From the NCBI RefSeq assembly GCF_048541825.1, contig NZ_CP183332.1, positions 1,116,001 through 1,180,000 on the forward strand: a stretch of 64,000 nucleotides of DNA. The letters run 5' to 3'. Source of the DNA: Caulobacter sp048541825. GTDB taxonomy: Bacteria; Pseudomonadota; Alphaproteobacteria; Caulobacterales; Caulobacteraceae. Both the position numbers and the translations under genes were made by a program. The notes beneath the pieces were generated by a model. That model had not been told where the DNA came from, did no database searches, and saw nothing but the letters and a program-made list of their open reading frames with translations. Below, piece by piece: positions 27,147 through 36,109 of this stretch (positions within the stretch are counted from its first letter, which is position 1; each line of letters opens with the position of its first letter).

Positions 27147-27151
27147 CTTTT

Positions 27152-27604
27152 CTACCGCGACCGGATCTTCTTGATCACGCCTGAAAAGTTCAACATCGGC
27201 GAACTGCCCGTCGAGACCAGCCCGCGCACGAACAGCAGCGAGCCGCCGGCCTTGGTCACTTCGCCGGTCGCCGTGACCAGGTCACCGGGTCGGGCGGGAC
27301 CCATGAACTCGCCGTTCAGGCTGACCGTGACGGCATGCTGGCCGGCCAGCGCCCGCCACGAGATCGCGAACAGCGAAAAGTCGGCGAAGGTCATCATGCA
27401 GCCGCCGTGCATGAAGCCGCCGCCATTCATGTGGCGCGTTTCGGCGAGGAAGGCGGTGGTCACCAGCCCGGCGTCGTCTTCCTTGAAATAGAAGGGGCCG
27501 GACTGGTCCTCGAACGGATCCAGACCCGACCAGGTGCGCCAGCCGGCCCACTCGCCGCTCTCGACCAGTCGCGGCCCGCCGGGCGCGTCATTGCCGCCAT
27601 CCAT
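27152..27604 (-). CDS. PaaI-family hotdog-fold thioesterase
   Basis: A 150-residue single hotdog domain. NGGGFMHGGCMMTFADFSLFAIS (about 60-82) carries the HGG motif and the Asp of the long helix that form the acyl-CoA thioesterase active site. VTVSLNGEFMGPARPGDLV is the conserved strand pair after it. No signal peptide. It differs clearly from the hotdog protein at 357-827, so the two probably use different substrates. It is divergent from the DUF3253 gene. Confidence 0.85.
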   Translation of the reverse strand: MDGGNDAPGGPRLVESGEWAGWRTWSGLDPFEDQSGPFYFKEDDAGLVTTAFLAETRHMNGGGFMHGGCMMTFADFSLFAISWRALAGQHAVTVSLNGEFMGPARPGDLVTATGEVTKAGGSLLFVRGLVSTGSSPMLNFSGVIKKIRSR

Positions 27605-27705
27605 ATGCTCGTCCCCTCAAATCAACCGGCTTGAGCTAGAGCCGTGGCGAAAGACGCGCAAGCCGTCCCTCGCGTAAGGCGGCGATCCGTGGCATGGAGC
27701 GGCGC

Positions 27706-28026
27706 ATGACGACCCCGATCCCCATCACTAGTCCTATTCAAGAGACCATCCTTTCCCAGCTGGCAGGCCTGCCGGAGGGAAAGTCCATCGACCCCATGAG
27801 CGTCGCCAAGGCGGTTCAGCCCGAGCGCTGGCAGCAGATCCTGGGTCACGTGCGCACCAACGCCATCGAAATGGCCAAGGCCGGGACCATCGTCATCCTG
27901 CGCCACAACAAGCCGGTTGATCCCGACAAGTTCCGCGGCGTCTATCGCCTGCGCACCCGTCTGCCGGGCGATCCGACCAGCTTCGAAACCGTCGCTCCGG
28001 ATGACGACGCCGACGACGATATCTAG
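27706..28026 (+). CDS. DUF3253 domain protein
   Basis: A 106-residue protein of the DUF3253 family. It is a small predicted winged-helix unit (ILSQLAGLPEGKSIDPMSVAKAV, then WQQILGHVRTNAIEMAKAGTIVILRHNKPVDP) in which the last segment with KFRGVYRLR is the family hallmark. The end is acidic (PDDDADDDI). The function is unknown; the fold hints at nucleic acid binding. ATG 27706 is preferred because GGAG lies six bases before it; ATG 27694 is the alternative. The stop overlaps the end of the convergent gene by 4 bp. Confidence 0.78.
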   Translation: MTTPIPITSPIQETILSQLAGLPEGKSIDPMSVAKAVQPERWQQILGHVRTNAIEMAKAGTIVILRHNKPVDPDKFRGVYRLRTRLPGDPTSFETVAPDDDADDDI

Positions 28027-28580
28027 GCGCCTCCCCAGGCCTGGCTGATCCAAGCCTCGACCTGCGCGTCGACGTCTTCGGGCGAGGCCAGCCGCACGCG
28101 ATGGCTGACCATGGCGTTGAACGAGCCGGACGCCTCCAGCCTGCCCACCGGCTCGACACCCTTGAGGTTCAAACCCAGGTCCAGCCGGTCCTTGGTCGAG
28201 GGTTGCGCCAAGCCGAACTGCTTGGTGCGCCGGAAGCTGACATAGCCCTTTTTGGGCGCGAAGCTTGCGCCCTCAAGTCCCCCGATAATCGCCGCCACCC
28301 TGTCATAAACCGGGCGCATCGCGGCCTTGGGTCCGGCGAACATGGCCTCCACCAGGGCTTCGTCGTCGCTGGAACCGGCGTCAGAGGCGAAGGTCTTGTG
28401 GGCGACCAAGTTGGCGTAGCCGTGGCCCAGGCCGTGCTCGGCCTTCAGCCAGTCGACGACGGCTTTGTGCTTTTCGTGGCCGCCGGCCCGCACGGCCCCG
28501 ATCCAGGCGTCCAGCGTCCTGCCGGTTTTGGCCTCCAGATTGGCGATCATGTTGGCGATTTCGGCCTGAGGGTCCGCCAC
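28023..28580 (-). CDS. DUF4287 and DUF5655 domain protein
   Basis: A 185-residue protein in two parts. Residues about 1-70 are DUF4287 (IANLEAKTGRTLDAWIGAVRAGG, then LKAEHGLGHGYANLVAHK). Residues about 75-183 are a DUF5655-like domain (GYVSFRRTKQFGLAQPSTKDRLDLGLNLKG, close to the YdhG/DUF1801-type fold for small ligands). No catalytic residues are evident and the function is unknown. It has no signal peptide and is a single gene facing a convergent neighbour. Confidence 0.78.
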   Translation of the reverse strand: MADPQAEIANMIANLEAKTGRTLDAWIGAVRAGGHEKHKAVVDWLKAEHGLGHGYANLVAHKTFASDAGSSDDEALVEAMFAGPKAAMRPVYDRVAAIIGGLEGASFAPKKGYVSFRRTKQFGLAQPSTKDRLDLGLNLKGVEPVGRLEASGSFNAMVSHRVRLASPEDVDAQVEAWISQAWGGA

Positions 28581-28707
28581 GTCCGATCTCCCCGCTGCTT
28601 GGCGAAATGAACCGCCAACGCGGCGTCGGCGTCAAGTCGGCGCAACTGGGTCTTGAAACGAAACTTAATCGATGAACTATGAGCTCCAACAATAGGGGAG
28701 TTCACCG

Positions 28708-29340
28708 ATGCTGATTCACGGCTCGTCGCTGTCGCCGTTCGTGCGCAAGACCATGGCCTTCGCCACAGAGAAGGGCCTGACCTTCGAAAACAAGGTCGCC
28801 CGGCCCGGTTCGCCTGATCCGGAGTTTCTGGAGATCAGCCCGTTCAAGAAGATCCCGGGCTTTCAGGACGGTGATTTCAAGATCTCCGACTCCAGCGCCA
28901 TCGTCACCTATCTGGAGGCGGCCTATCCCGAGCCCAACCTGATCCCGCTTGAGCCCAAGGCCCGTGCCCGGACGATCTGGTTCGAGGAGTTCGCCGACAG
29001 CATCTTTGTCGGGGCCGCAGGCAAGATCTTCTTCAACCTGGTCGTTGGCCCTCGGTTCATGGGCGTGGAAAGCGACATGGCGGCCGTTGAAAAGGCCACC
29101 CGGGAAGAGATGCCCCCGGTGCTCGATTATCTGGAGAAGATTGCTCCCGAGAGCGGTTTCCTGATCGAGGACCGCCTGACCCTGGCCGACATCGCGGTCG
29201 CCAGCCCCTTCGCCAACCTCATGCATGCGGGCTTTGACTTCGCCAAGTGGCCCAAGGCCAAGGCCTGGGCCGACAGCGTTCTGGCCCGGCCGTCGTTCGA
29301 AACGGTGATTGCCAAGGAGCGGGGCTTCCTGGGCGGCTGA
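28708..29340 (+). CDS. Glutathione S-transferase family protein
   Basis: A 210-residue GST with a thioredoxin-like N-terminus (MLIHGSSLSPFVRKTMAF; Ser at the catalytic position), cis-Pro in KKIPGFQD and the glutathione contact SDSSAIVTYLE. The C-terminal domain has the N-cap box EDRLTLADIAVASPF. It is shorter and different in sequence from the GST at 26404-27021. GGGGAG lies 8-13 nt before the ATG. It is probably monocistronic, with a stress or detoxification role by family. Confidence 0.87.
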   Translation: MLIHGSSLSPFVRKTMAFATEKGLTFENKVARPGSPDPEFLEISPFKKIPGFQDGDFKISDSSAIVTYLEAAYPEPNLIPLEPKARARTIWFEEFADSIFVGAAGKIFFNLVVGPRFMGVESDMAAVEKATREEMPPVLDYLEKIAPESGFLIEDRLTLADIAVASPFANLMHAGFDFAKWPKAKAWADSVLARPSFETVIAKERGFLGG

Positions 29341-29411
29341 TGTCGCCCCTCTCTTCACCCAGGGGGCGCGGCGACGTTTGGATAAACGCCGCCGCGCCCT
29401 AGAGTGTCCCG

Positions 29412-29993
29412 ATGCTAGACACGGTGCTCGCCGACATCGCCGCCTGCCGGGCCTGCGCGCCCTACTTGCCGCACACGCCCCGGCCCGTGGTGTGGGTGCG
29501 CCCCGAGACGCGCATCCTGATCTGTGGCCAGGCGCCGGGACGCCTCGTCCACGAGACCGGCCTGCCGTTCAACGATCCGTCCGGCGTCCGGCTGCGTCAG
29601 TGGATGGGGATTGATCGCGAGACCTTCTATGCCCGGCCCGAGATCGGTGTCGCGGCCATGGCCTTCTGTTTTCCGGGGACCAACCCCAAGGGCGGCGACT
29701 ATCCGCCGCCGCCGCGCTGTGCGGCGCTGTGGCGGCCGCAGTTGCTGGAGCGGCTGCCCAATGTCGAACTGACCCTGCTGGTCGGCAGCTACTCCCAGGC
29801 CTGGGCGCTGGGCGACCGCGTGGGCAAGACCATGACCGACACCGTCGCGGCCTGGCGCAGCTTTGGCTCCAATGTGCTGCCGATGCCGCATCCGTCGTGG
29901 CGCAACACCGCCTGGCTCAAGCGCAATCCGTGGTTCGAGGCGGAGGTTGCGCCCTATCTTCGCCAGCGTGTGGCGAGCATTCTGGAGGCATGA
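29412..29993 (+). CDS. Uracil-DNA glycosylase superfamily protein
   Basis: A 193-residue protein. ILICGQAPGRLVHETGLPFNDPSG (about 36-60) is the motif 1 region of Fe-S family UDGs, and MPHPSWRN (about 167-174) is the motif 2 loop with the conserved His. Unlike family 4/5 enzymes it has only the two N-terminal Cys (ACRACAPY) plus two later ones, so a 4Fe-4S cluster is uncertain. The catalytic specificity is undetermined. Its stop overlaps the next start by ATGA. Confidence 0.8.
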   Translation: MLDTVLADIAACRACAPYLPHTPRPVVWVRPETRILICGQAPGRLVHETGLPFNDPSGVRLRQWMGIDRETFYARPEIGVAAMAFCFPGTNPKGGDYPPPPRCAALWRPQLLERLPNVELTLLVGSYSQAWALGDRVGKTMTDTVAAWRSFGSNVLPMPHPSWRNTAWLKRNPWFEAEVAPYLRQRVASILEA

Positions 29994-31045
29994 ACCGCCG
30001 AAGTCTGATCCTCACTGCGTCCGCCGCCGCCCTGAGCGGCTGCGCGCCCCTGACCCAGAGGCTGGACCTGGGGCCGCTGGGCTTTCGCGGGCCGCGCTTC
30101 GAGGGCGACGATTTCGTCAGTTTCGACGGTGCGCGGCTGGGCCTGAGGACCTGGCTTCCGATGGGCGAGCCTGAATGGGTGATCGTCGGCCTGCACGGCA
30201 TGAACGACTATTCCTACGCCTATCACCTGGCCGCCGACGGGTGGGCCGGGCAGGGGATTGCCACCTATGCCTTCGACGTGCGCGGCTTTGGTCGCTCGCC
30301 CGAGCGCGGCGTCTGGGCGCCGGTCGGCGTGGTCATCGAGGATGTTCGGACCTGCGTGGCCCTGGTCCGCGAGCGGCATCCGGGTGCCAAGATCGCCCTG
30401 GCCGGGATCAGCATGGGCGGGGCGCTGGCCATCACCGCCATGACCGATCCCGATCCGCCCGTCGTGGATCGCCTGCTGCTGTTTGCCCCCGCCGTCTGGG
30501 GCTGGTCCGAGCAGCCCCTGCCCAATCGCGCCAGCCTGTGGGTCACCGCCCATATGGTCGGCGGTTGGGTGGTCGAGCCGCCGGACTGGCTGGTGCGCAA
30601 GGTGATGCCCAGCGACAATCTCGACGAGCTGCGGCGCATGGGCAAAGACCCGCTGATGATCTGGGGCGCGCGGTCCGACACCGTCTATGGCCTGGTCGGC
30701 CTGATGGAGAAGGCCTGGCGCTCGACCGACAGGATCACGGTCCCGACCGCCTGGTTCTATGGGGTCAATGACAAGATCATCCCGAAAGAACCGACGGTCG
30801 AAGCCGCCGCCAAGCTGAAGCTCACGGACCGCACCGCCTGCTATGCCAAGGGCTGGCACCTGCTGCTGGTCGACCAGCAGGCCCCGACCGTCTGGCGCGA
30901 TGCGGTCAGCTTCCTGAAAGATCCCGCTGCGCCCTGGCCCTCGGGCGCGCCGCCGATCCCGGACAGCGTCAAGGTCATGGAGGCCATGGCGCCCAAGCCC
31001 CTCAAGGGCGCCGCCAAGTCTTCGGGCAAGTCTTCGGGGTTGTGA
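29990..31045 (+). CDS. Alpha/beta-hydrolase lipoprotein (monoacylglycerol lipase-like)
   Basis: A 351-residue protein. A lipoprotein signal with lipobox ALSGC puts the mature Cys at residue 17, with Ala next, which suggests outer-membrane sorting. The hydrolase domain follows: IVGLHGMNDYS (oxyanion hole), DVRGFGRSPE, nucleophile elbow GISMGG, acid in YGVNDKIIP and the His in KGWHLLLVD. This fits the serine aminopeptidase/MGL family. The tail from about 300 is Pro/Lys/Ser-rich. ATG 29990 overlaps the UDG stop, so the two are coupled, though their functions look unrelated. Confidence 0.87.
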   Translation: MNRRSLILTASAAALSGCAPLTQRLDLGPLGFRGPRFEGDDFVSFDGARLGLRTWLPMGEPEWVIVGLHGMNDYSYAYHLAADGWAGQGIATYAFDVRGFGRSPERGVWAPVGVVIEDVRTCVALVRERHPGAKIALAGISMGGALAITAMTDPDPPVVDRLLLFAPAVWGWSEQPLPNRASLWVTAHMVGGWVVEPPDWLVRKVMPSDNLDELRRMGKDPLMIWGARSDTVYGLVGLMEKAWRSTDRITVPTAWFYGVNDKIIPKEPTVEAAAKLKLTDRTACYAKGWHLLLVDQQAPTVWRDAVSFLKDPAAPWPSGAPPIPDSVKVMEAMAPKPLKGAAKSSGKSSGL

Positions 31046-31104
31046 CGGCGCGCCGGGGAGCGTACACCCCGGCGCATTCTTCTGTCTGAGGCGAGACCTG
31101 CGGC

Positions 31105-32166
31105 ATGACCTTGTTCGATTCCCCCGATTTCGAGGGACATGAAGGCGTCCACGCCTTCTTCGACGAAAAAACCGGTCTGAAGTCTATCATCGCCATACAT
31201 TCCACCGCCCGGGGCCCCGCCGCCGGCGGCTGCCGGATGTGGGACTACACCAGCAGCCAGGCCGCCCTGACCGACGCCCTGCGCCTGTCGCGCGGCATGT
31301 CGTACAAGAACGCCATGGCCGACCTCGACTTCGGCGGCGGCAAGGCCGTGATCATCGGTGACAGCCGCAGCCAGAAGACGCCGGCCCTGTTCGAGGCCTT
31401 CGGCCGCGCGGTCGACAGCCTGAACGGCAAATACTGGACCGCCGAGGATGTCGGCGTCTCGCCGTCCGATCTGGAAAGCACCCGCAAGACCACCCGCTAT
31501 GTCGCTGGCCTGGAAGGCCATGCGGCCGCCTCTGGCGACCCGTCGCCGGTCACCGCCGAAGGCGTGTTCCGCGGCGTGCGGCTCTGCGTCGAGAAGGCTT
31601 TGCAGCGCGACCTGACGGGCGTGCGCGTCGCGATCCAGGGCGTCGGTCATGTCGGCGCCTATCTGGCCGAAAAGCTGCACACGGCCGGCGCGGTCCTGAT
31701 CATCGCCGACGTCAACCAGACGGCCCTGCAAGAGGTGGCCGCTAAGACCGGCGCGACCATCGTGCCGACCGACGCCATCTTTGATGTGGAGGCTGACGTC
31801 TTCGCCCCTTGCGCCTTGGGCGGCGCGATCTCGGCCGCGACCCTGCCGCGCCTGAAGGTCAAGGTGATCGCCGGCGGCGCCAACAACCAGCTGGCCGACG
31901 CCATGATCGGCCAGACGGTGTTTGATCGCGGCATCCTCTACGCCCCCGACTATGTCATCAATGGCGGCGGCATCATCAATGTGGCCGCAGAGATCCGCGC
32001 CCTCGAGGCTAAGGGGTCGTTCGACGGCCAGTGGGTGGCGACCAAGCTGGACCGCCTGGCCCAGACCCTGGGCGAAGTCATTGACCAGTCGATCGCCGAA
32101 AAGCGCCCCGCCAACCTGGTGGCCGACGAGATCGCCCGGGCCCGCATCGCAGCGGCGCGGGCCTAG
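31105..32166 (+). CDS. Glu/Leu/Phe/Val dehydrogenase family (leucine dehydrogenase-like)
   Basis: A 353-residue NAD-dependent amino acid dehydrogenase. PAAGGCRMWDY binds the substrate, and RGMSYKNAMADLDFGGGKAVI contains the two key Lys residues. A Rossmann motif GVGHVGAYLAEKL (about 172-184) sits in the NAD domain, and CALGGAIS and GGANNQL follow. The length and motifs favour the leucine/valine/phenylalanine group over glutamate dehydrogenase. It reversibly deaminates branched-chain or aromatic amino acids to 2-oxo acids. It lies 59 nt after the hydrolase gene. Confidence 0.88.
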   Translation: MTLFDSPDFEGHEGVHAFFDEKTGLKSIIAIHSTARGPAAGGCRMWDYTSSQAALTDALRLSRGMSYKNAMADLDFGGGKAVIIGDSRSQKTPALFEAFGRAVDSLNGKYWTAEDVGVSPSDLESTRKTTRYVAGLEGHAAASGDPSPVTAEGVFRGVRLCVEKALQRDLTGVRVAIQGVGHVGAYLAEKLHTAGAVLIIADVNQTALQEVAAKTGATIVPTDAIFDVEADVFAPCALGGAISAATLPRLKVKVIAGGANNQLADAMIGQTVFDRGILYAPDYVINGGGIINVAAEIRALEAKGSFDGQWVATKLDRLAQTLGEVIDQSIAEKRPANLVADEIARARIAAARA

Positions 32167-32214
32167 CTTTTTCGCCGCGTCGCGCGTTCCATGTTGGAAA
32201 TCATGGAGCCTGCC

Positions 32215-32511
32215 ATGTCCAACACCCATCTCGACGACTTGAAACAACAGATGGAAGCCGCTGTCGCCGTTGAGGATTTCGAGACGGCGAGCAAGTTGCG
32301 CGACCAGATCCAGGACCTGCGGCGGGGTAACCTCGTGCGGGGTGTAGAGGACGCGCCTCAGGCCTCGTACTTCCAGCGCCAGGTTCCGGGAAAGATGGGC
32401 CTGGGCACGGACCAGCAGGTCTACGCGCCGCCCGAGGGCTGGATCCCGCCCAGGAAGCCTGACCCGATGACCGCCGGCCATTCGCGCGGCGCACGTCGTC
32501 GCAAGGGCTAG
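32215..32511 (+). CDS. UvrB/UvrC-motif small protein
   Basis: A 98-residue protein. Residues about 4-35 form one UVR motif (LDDLKQQMEAAVAVEDFETA then SKLRDQIQDL), a helical hairpin used for protein-protein contacts in UvrB, UvrC, ClpC and McsA. The rest is basic and Pro-rich, ending GARRRKG. ATG 32215 is chosen because GGAG lies six bases before it; Met codons at 32191 and 32203 are alternatives. It could bind a repair or Clp partner, but nothing nearby says which. It overlaps the MFS gene by 4 bp, tail to tail. Confidence 0.75.
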   Translation: MSNTHLDDLKQQMEAAVAVEDFETASKLRDQIQDLRRGNLVRGVEDAPQASYFQRQVPGKMGLGTDQQVYAPPEGWIPPRKPDPMTAGHSRGARRRKG

Positions 32512-33926
32512 TCCTTCGCGCCCCGGCCGCTGATGCTTGAGCCGGCGTCCTTGTCCAAGGCCAGGTAAACCGGCAGGGCCATCAGGGTCACCGCGCCGAC
32601 CGCCAGATAGGGCAGGACGAAGCGGTCGGGCGTCAGGGCGCCGTCCGCGCCGCGCGCCAGATGCAGCATCGCGCCGCCGAAGCTGACACCCATGGCCAGG
32701 CCGACCTGCTGGGCCACCGCCGCCAGGGTCGAGGCTGCGGCCACCGAGCTTTCGGGCACATCGGCATAGGCGATGGTGTTGGCGGCGATGAACTGGTTGG
32801 AGCGGAAGAACCCGCCCAGGGTCATCAGGGCGATCATCACCCACACCGGCGTCGAAGCCGTGAAGAAGCCGGGCGCGGCGGTGAAGACCGCCGTCAGCAC
32901 CAGGGCAAAGGCCAGGGCCGTGCGGAAGCCGACCCGCTTGAGGTTCCAGGCCGCGAACGGACGGGCGACCAGCACGCCGCCGCCCGAGGCGATGGTCACC
33001 AGACTGGCCTGCAGCGGCGTCCAGCCCAGCGCCACCTGCAGCAGCAGGGGCAGAAGGAACGGGCTGGCGCCGACGCCCAGCCGCACGAACGCGCCGCCCA
33101 CCAGGCTGGCCCGATAGGTCGGATAGCGCATCAGCGACAGGTCGAGGATCGGTTGGGCCGAGCGTTTGGCCTGGCGCAGATAGGCCCAGCCAACCAGCAG
33201 CGCCGCGCCCAGGATCGACAGCTGCAGCCCCACTGGCAGCAGGCCCAGACCCGCCGTCTCGGCCACCACCACCAGCCCGCTGACGGCCACGGCCGCGAGC
33301 GCAAAGCCGGCCCAGTCGAAGCGGATGTCGGGCTGGCGCGTCCCGGGCGGCACGAAGCGCATCACGGCGATCATGCCCAGCACGCCCACCGGCAGGTTCA
33401 GGTAGAAGATCCACGGCCAGTCGGCGAAGGTCAGCACCAGGCCAGCCAGCGGCGGTCCCATCAGCGGTCCCAGCAGGGCGGGCATGGTGAACCAGCCCAT
33501 GGCGGTGATCAGCTTGTCGCGCGGGGTCGAGCCCACCACGATCAGTCGCGCCACCGGCGTCATCATCGCGCCGCCCAGGCCCTGCAGGATGCGCGAGGCG
33601 ACCAGGGCCTCGAGGTTGCGCGACAGACCGCACAGGGCCGAGCCCAGCAGGAACACCACCATCGCCGCCAGGAAAACCCGGCGCGAGCCGAACCGCTCGG
33701 CCGCCCAGCCGCTGGCGGGGGTGAACACCGCCAGCGACAGGATGTAGGAGGTCAGGGCCAGCTTCAGATGGATTGGATCCACCGCAAAGGCCCGGGCCAG
33801 GGTTGGCAGGGCGGTCGACAGCGCGGTGGCGTCGACAAATTCCATGAACAGCGCGCTGGCCATGGCGATCGCGACCAGCCGGGTGGCCAGCGGCGAGGGC
33901 TGCGGGGAAGCTTGCGGTTCTGGCAC
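32508..33926 (-). CDS. MFS drug exporter, DHA2 (14-TM) type
   Basis: A 472-residue polytopic protein with about 14 hydrophobic spans. Family segments are FVDATALSTALPTLARAF (TM1 motif D), GSRRVFLAAMVVFLLGSALCG (motif A region), RILQGLGGAMMTP and LGPLMGPPLAG (motif C, antiporter signature). This class exports drugs or toxic organics with proton exchange. No TetR-type regulator is next to it; the nearest is at 37230. It overlaps the UVR gene by 4 bp. Confidence 0.88.
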   Translation of the reverse strand: MPEPQASPQPSPLATRLVAIAMASALFMEFVDATALSTALPTLARAFAVDPIHLKLALTSYILSLAVFTPASGWAAERFGSRRVFLAAMVVFLLGSALCGLSRNLEALVASRILQGLGGAMMTPVARLIVVGSTPRDKLITAMGWFTMPALLGPLMGPPLAGLVLTFADWPWIFYLNLPVGVLGMIAVMRFVPPGTRQPDIRFDWAGFALAAVAVSGLVVVAETAGLGLLPVGLQLSILGAALLVGWAYLRQAKRSAQPILDLSLMRYPTYRASLVGGAFVRLGVGASPFLLPLLLQVALGWTPLQASLVTIASGGGVLVARPFAAWNLKRVGFRTALAFALVLTAVFTAAPGFFTASTPVWVMIALMTLGGFFRSNQFIAANTIAYADVPESSVAAASTLAAVAQQVGLAMGVSFGGAMLHLARGADGALTPDRFVLPYLAVGAVTLMALPVYLALDKDAGSSISGRGAKD

Positions 33927-33976
33927 GCTCTGGGCTTATGCCCCTGGCATGGCCGGCTCAAGTGCTGGCGACGGTC

Positions 33977-34807
33977 TCAGCGCTTGGGCTTGATCGACAG
34001 GGTCACGCCATAGACCATGTCGCGGTCGGAATAGGCCTCGGCCTGCAGCTTGCGACGGGTGGCGCTGAGCGACAGTTGCTTGCCGCCCTTGCGCCAGCCG
34101 ACGCCGACCTGATGGGTGCCAAAGCGCGTCAACCGGTCCTGAGACCAGCCGGAACCGCGCCATCCGTCGACAGAACTGCGGATCATGTTCCAGCTCAGGG
34201 CCTGGCCCGAACTGGCGGCGAACAGCACCCAACGGCCCCGGCGCGGATCCTGGGCCACGCCGCTCATCTTGCCCATCAGGGCCGAGGCGTTGACGGACAG
34301 GCGCTGGGACGTCGAAGGCGCGTCGAGCGAGCCGAAGGGCTGGATGTCGATATCCTCGACCTTGACCACCGGAATGCGGCGTGCCGAAGCGCGGACAAGG
34401 CCCAAGGCTGGCTGACGCGTTTCGGCGACGGTCACGGCGGTCGCCGCAGGGCGCCTGCGGGGCTCTGCGAGGGTCTGGATCGCGGGCTGGGTCTGGGCGA
34501 CCAGCAAGGGCTTGGGTGCGGGGACAGAAGCTGGGCCGCCGGCCAGGGGCGCGACCGCTCCGGCCAGATCGATGGGCGAGGGTGCAAGGGTTGAGGCGGG
34601 CGCGGCGGCCGCGCGGCGCGGCGCGTCGCCATAGCGAGCGGTGGCGATCGGAGCGTCCGGATCGATACCGGCGGCGTCGCCACCGGCCAGAGTCAGGGTT
34701 GCGTCATAGGGCGTCGGCGCATGGGTCGACAGGGCCGTGGCGGTCGTAGCGACCACTCCCAGCCCGGCCGCGACCAGCGCGCCCCTTATGATGACCCCAA
34801 CCCGCAT
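33977..34807 (-). CDS. Secreted hypothetical protein
   Basis: A 276-residue protein. A signal-like N-terminus (IIRGALVAAGLGVVATTATAL) is followed by ~110 residues of low complexity rich in Ala and Pro. A C-terminal beta-rich region (about 165-276) includes GRWVLFAASSGQALSWNMIR, FGTHQVGVGWRKGGKQLSLSATR and DMVYGVTLSIK. The alternating strands and aromatic ends suggest a small envelope or outer-membrane-associated domain. I do not recognise a family. ATG 34807 starts the signal sequence; the open frame before it is unrelated. Confidence 0.6.
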   Translation of the reverse strand: MRVGVIIRGALVAAGLGVVATTATALSTHAPTPYDATLTLAGGDAAGIDPDAPIATARYGDAPRRAAAAPASTLAPSPIDLAGAVAPLAGGPASVPAPKPLLVAQTQPAIQTLAEPRRRPAATAVTVAETRQPALGLVRASARRIPVVKVEDIDIQPFGSLDAPSTSQRLSVNASALMGKMSGVAQDPRRGRWVLFAASSGQALSWNMIRSSVDGWRGSGWSQDRLTRFGTHQVGVGWRKGGKQLSLSATRRKLQAEAYSDRDMVYGVTLSIKPKR

Positions 34808-34911
34808 CGATCCGAACGTTCCCTCGCGCTCGCGTCCCCCAGCGTGCACGTTAAGGATATGCTCAACAGTGTGACGCCTGTACAGGCCCAACGTACCCAC
34901 GAAATGTGAAT

Positions 34912-36048
34912 TTACGTTCGCGCCCGCTTTTCTGGCGGTCCGGTAGGCGATTTGGGCCTGACCTCGGCGTCCGCGTTTCTGTCGCCACCGGAATTGTCGC
35001 CATCGGGCTTGCCACGCGCTTCGAAGAAGAAGTTGGCGCGCTCTGAGAGCCAGGCGGCGACCCGGTCGGAAAACATGCCCGCCAGGACGCCGACGCCCGC
35101 AAAGGTCATGACATTGGCGTCGCCCTCCAGCGAGGACGCGTCGCCCAGCAGCACCGCACCACTGCCCAGAATGATGTAGACGCAGACCGCGACCATGCCG
35201 CCCAGCCCGATGCGGGCCTCGAAGCCCTCGCCCTTGGTCAGGCCCAGCTGGTTCTCGGGATAGACGATCAGGATCTGGGCGATCAGCAAGGCCCCGAAGG
35301 CTCCCGACATGAAGGCCAGCAGGATCTGCAGGGTGGCCGGCGGGAAACCCTCGAACAGGCCGCCCGCCGCCATCCATGAGCCGCGCAGAAGATCGAAGTC
35401 ACCGAACTTTCGGCCCACCTGCAGGGCCCACTGCCCCTGCTTGTCGGCCTCGTCGAGGGCCGCCTTGGAGCTGTCGACACTGTTCCTAGCCTCGTAGAAG
35501 GCCGCATCGGCGCGCGAGGCGTTCTCCATCACCTGCTTGAAGTTAGGTGAGCGCGCGACCAGCGAGTCCCAGATCTTCTGGTCGCGGGGCTTGAGCTCGC
35601 AGCTCTGAACCGTCTCCCAGTCCTGGAGCTTGCTGGCGTTGGGGCTGAACTCGCACAGGGCCTGGGCTCTCAGGCGGTCGCGAAAGCTGAAGAAGGCGTC
35701 GGACTCGCTCTCGATCGCCGGCTCAAGGCCGGCCCTCAGAGACCGGGTCTTCTCCATCGCCTTGCGTTCGGCGTCGTGCTCGCGCCAGGCCTGATCGCGG
35801 GTCTTTTTCAGCTCGGCGGATTTCTTGTAGGCCAGATAGGCCTGGCTGTAGGTGACGGGCTTGCCGTCTTCGTTGGCCACATCCTTCAGCCCGGCCGAGA
35901 TCGACTGCTGGGCTGAGGCCGTCATCAGGGTGGCCAGGAACGCATAGACGACGAGGATCGACAGCAGGACGCGCGCCAGGCCGATCGCGAACACGACCCT
36001 TGGATTTCTGGTCTCGCCCATGCTTGCGCGCCCCCAAGCGAATTTCAT
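34912..36048 (-). CDS. Hypothetical membrane protein with coiled coil
   Basis: A 378-residue protein with a first span at about 22-44. A charged, helical region follows (about 50-230; KKSAELKKTRDQAWREHDAERKAMEK, two Cys that may form a disulphide). Two or three further spans lie at about 240-265, 280-305 and 315-335, with a polar tail (DGDNSGGDRNADAEV). The helical part would lie outside the cytoplasm. The start could be Met 1 (36048) or Met 10 (36021). I recognise no family. It is separated from its neighbours by 60-100 bp and stands alone. Confidence 0.65.
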   Translation of the reverse strand: MKFAWGRASMGETRNPRVVFAIGLARVLLSILVVYAFLATLMTASAQQSISAGLKDVANEDGKPVTYSQAYLAYKKSAELKKTRDQAWREHDAERKAMEKTRSLRAGLEPAIESESDAFFSFRDRLRAQALCEFSPNASKLQDWETVQSCELKPRDQKIWDSLVARSPNFKQVMENASRADAAFYEARNSVDSSKAALDEADKQGQWALQVGRKFGDFDLLRGSWMAAGGLFEGFPPATLQILLAFMSGAFGALLIAQILIVYPENQLGLTKGEGFEARIGLGGMVAVCVYIILGSGAVLLGDASSLEGDANVMTFAGVGVLAGMFSDRVAAWLSERANFFFEARGKPDGDNSGGDRNADAEVRPKSPTGPPEKRART

Positions 36049-36109
36049 CCCAGGGTAGTAAGCGCGTCGCCAGGCGGATTGTCAAAACTTCGGAGAACGC
36101 CGTTCGCCG

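Noticed and set aside
30841..33633. 930-codon minus-strand frame across three genes
   Set aside because: It covers the dehydrogenase and UVR genes antisense and the MFS gene out of frame; composition is non-protein-like.
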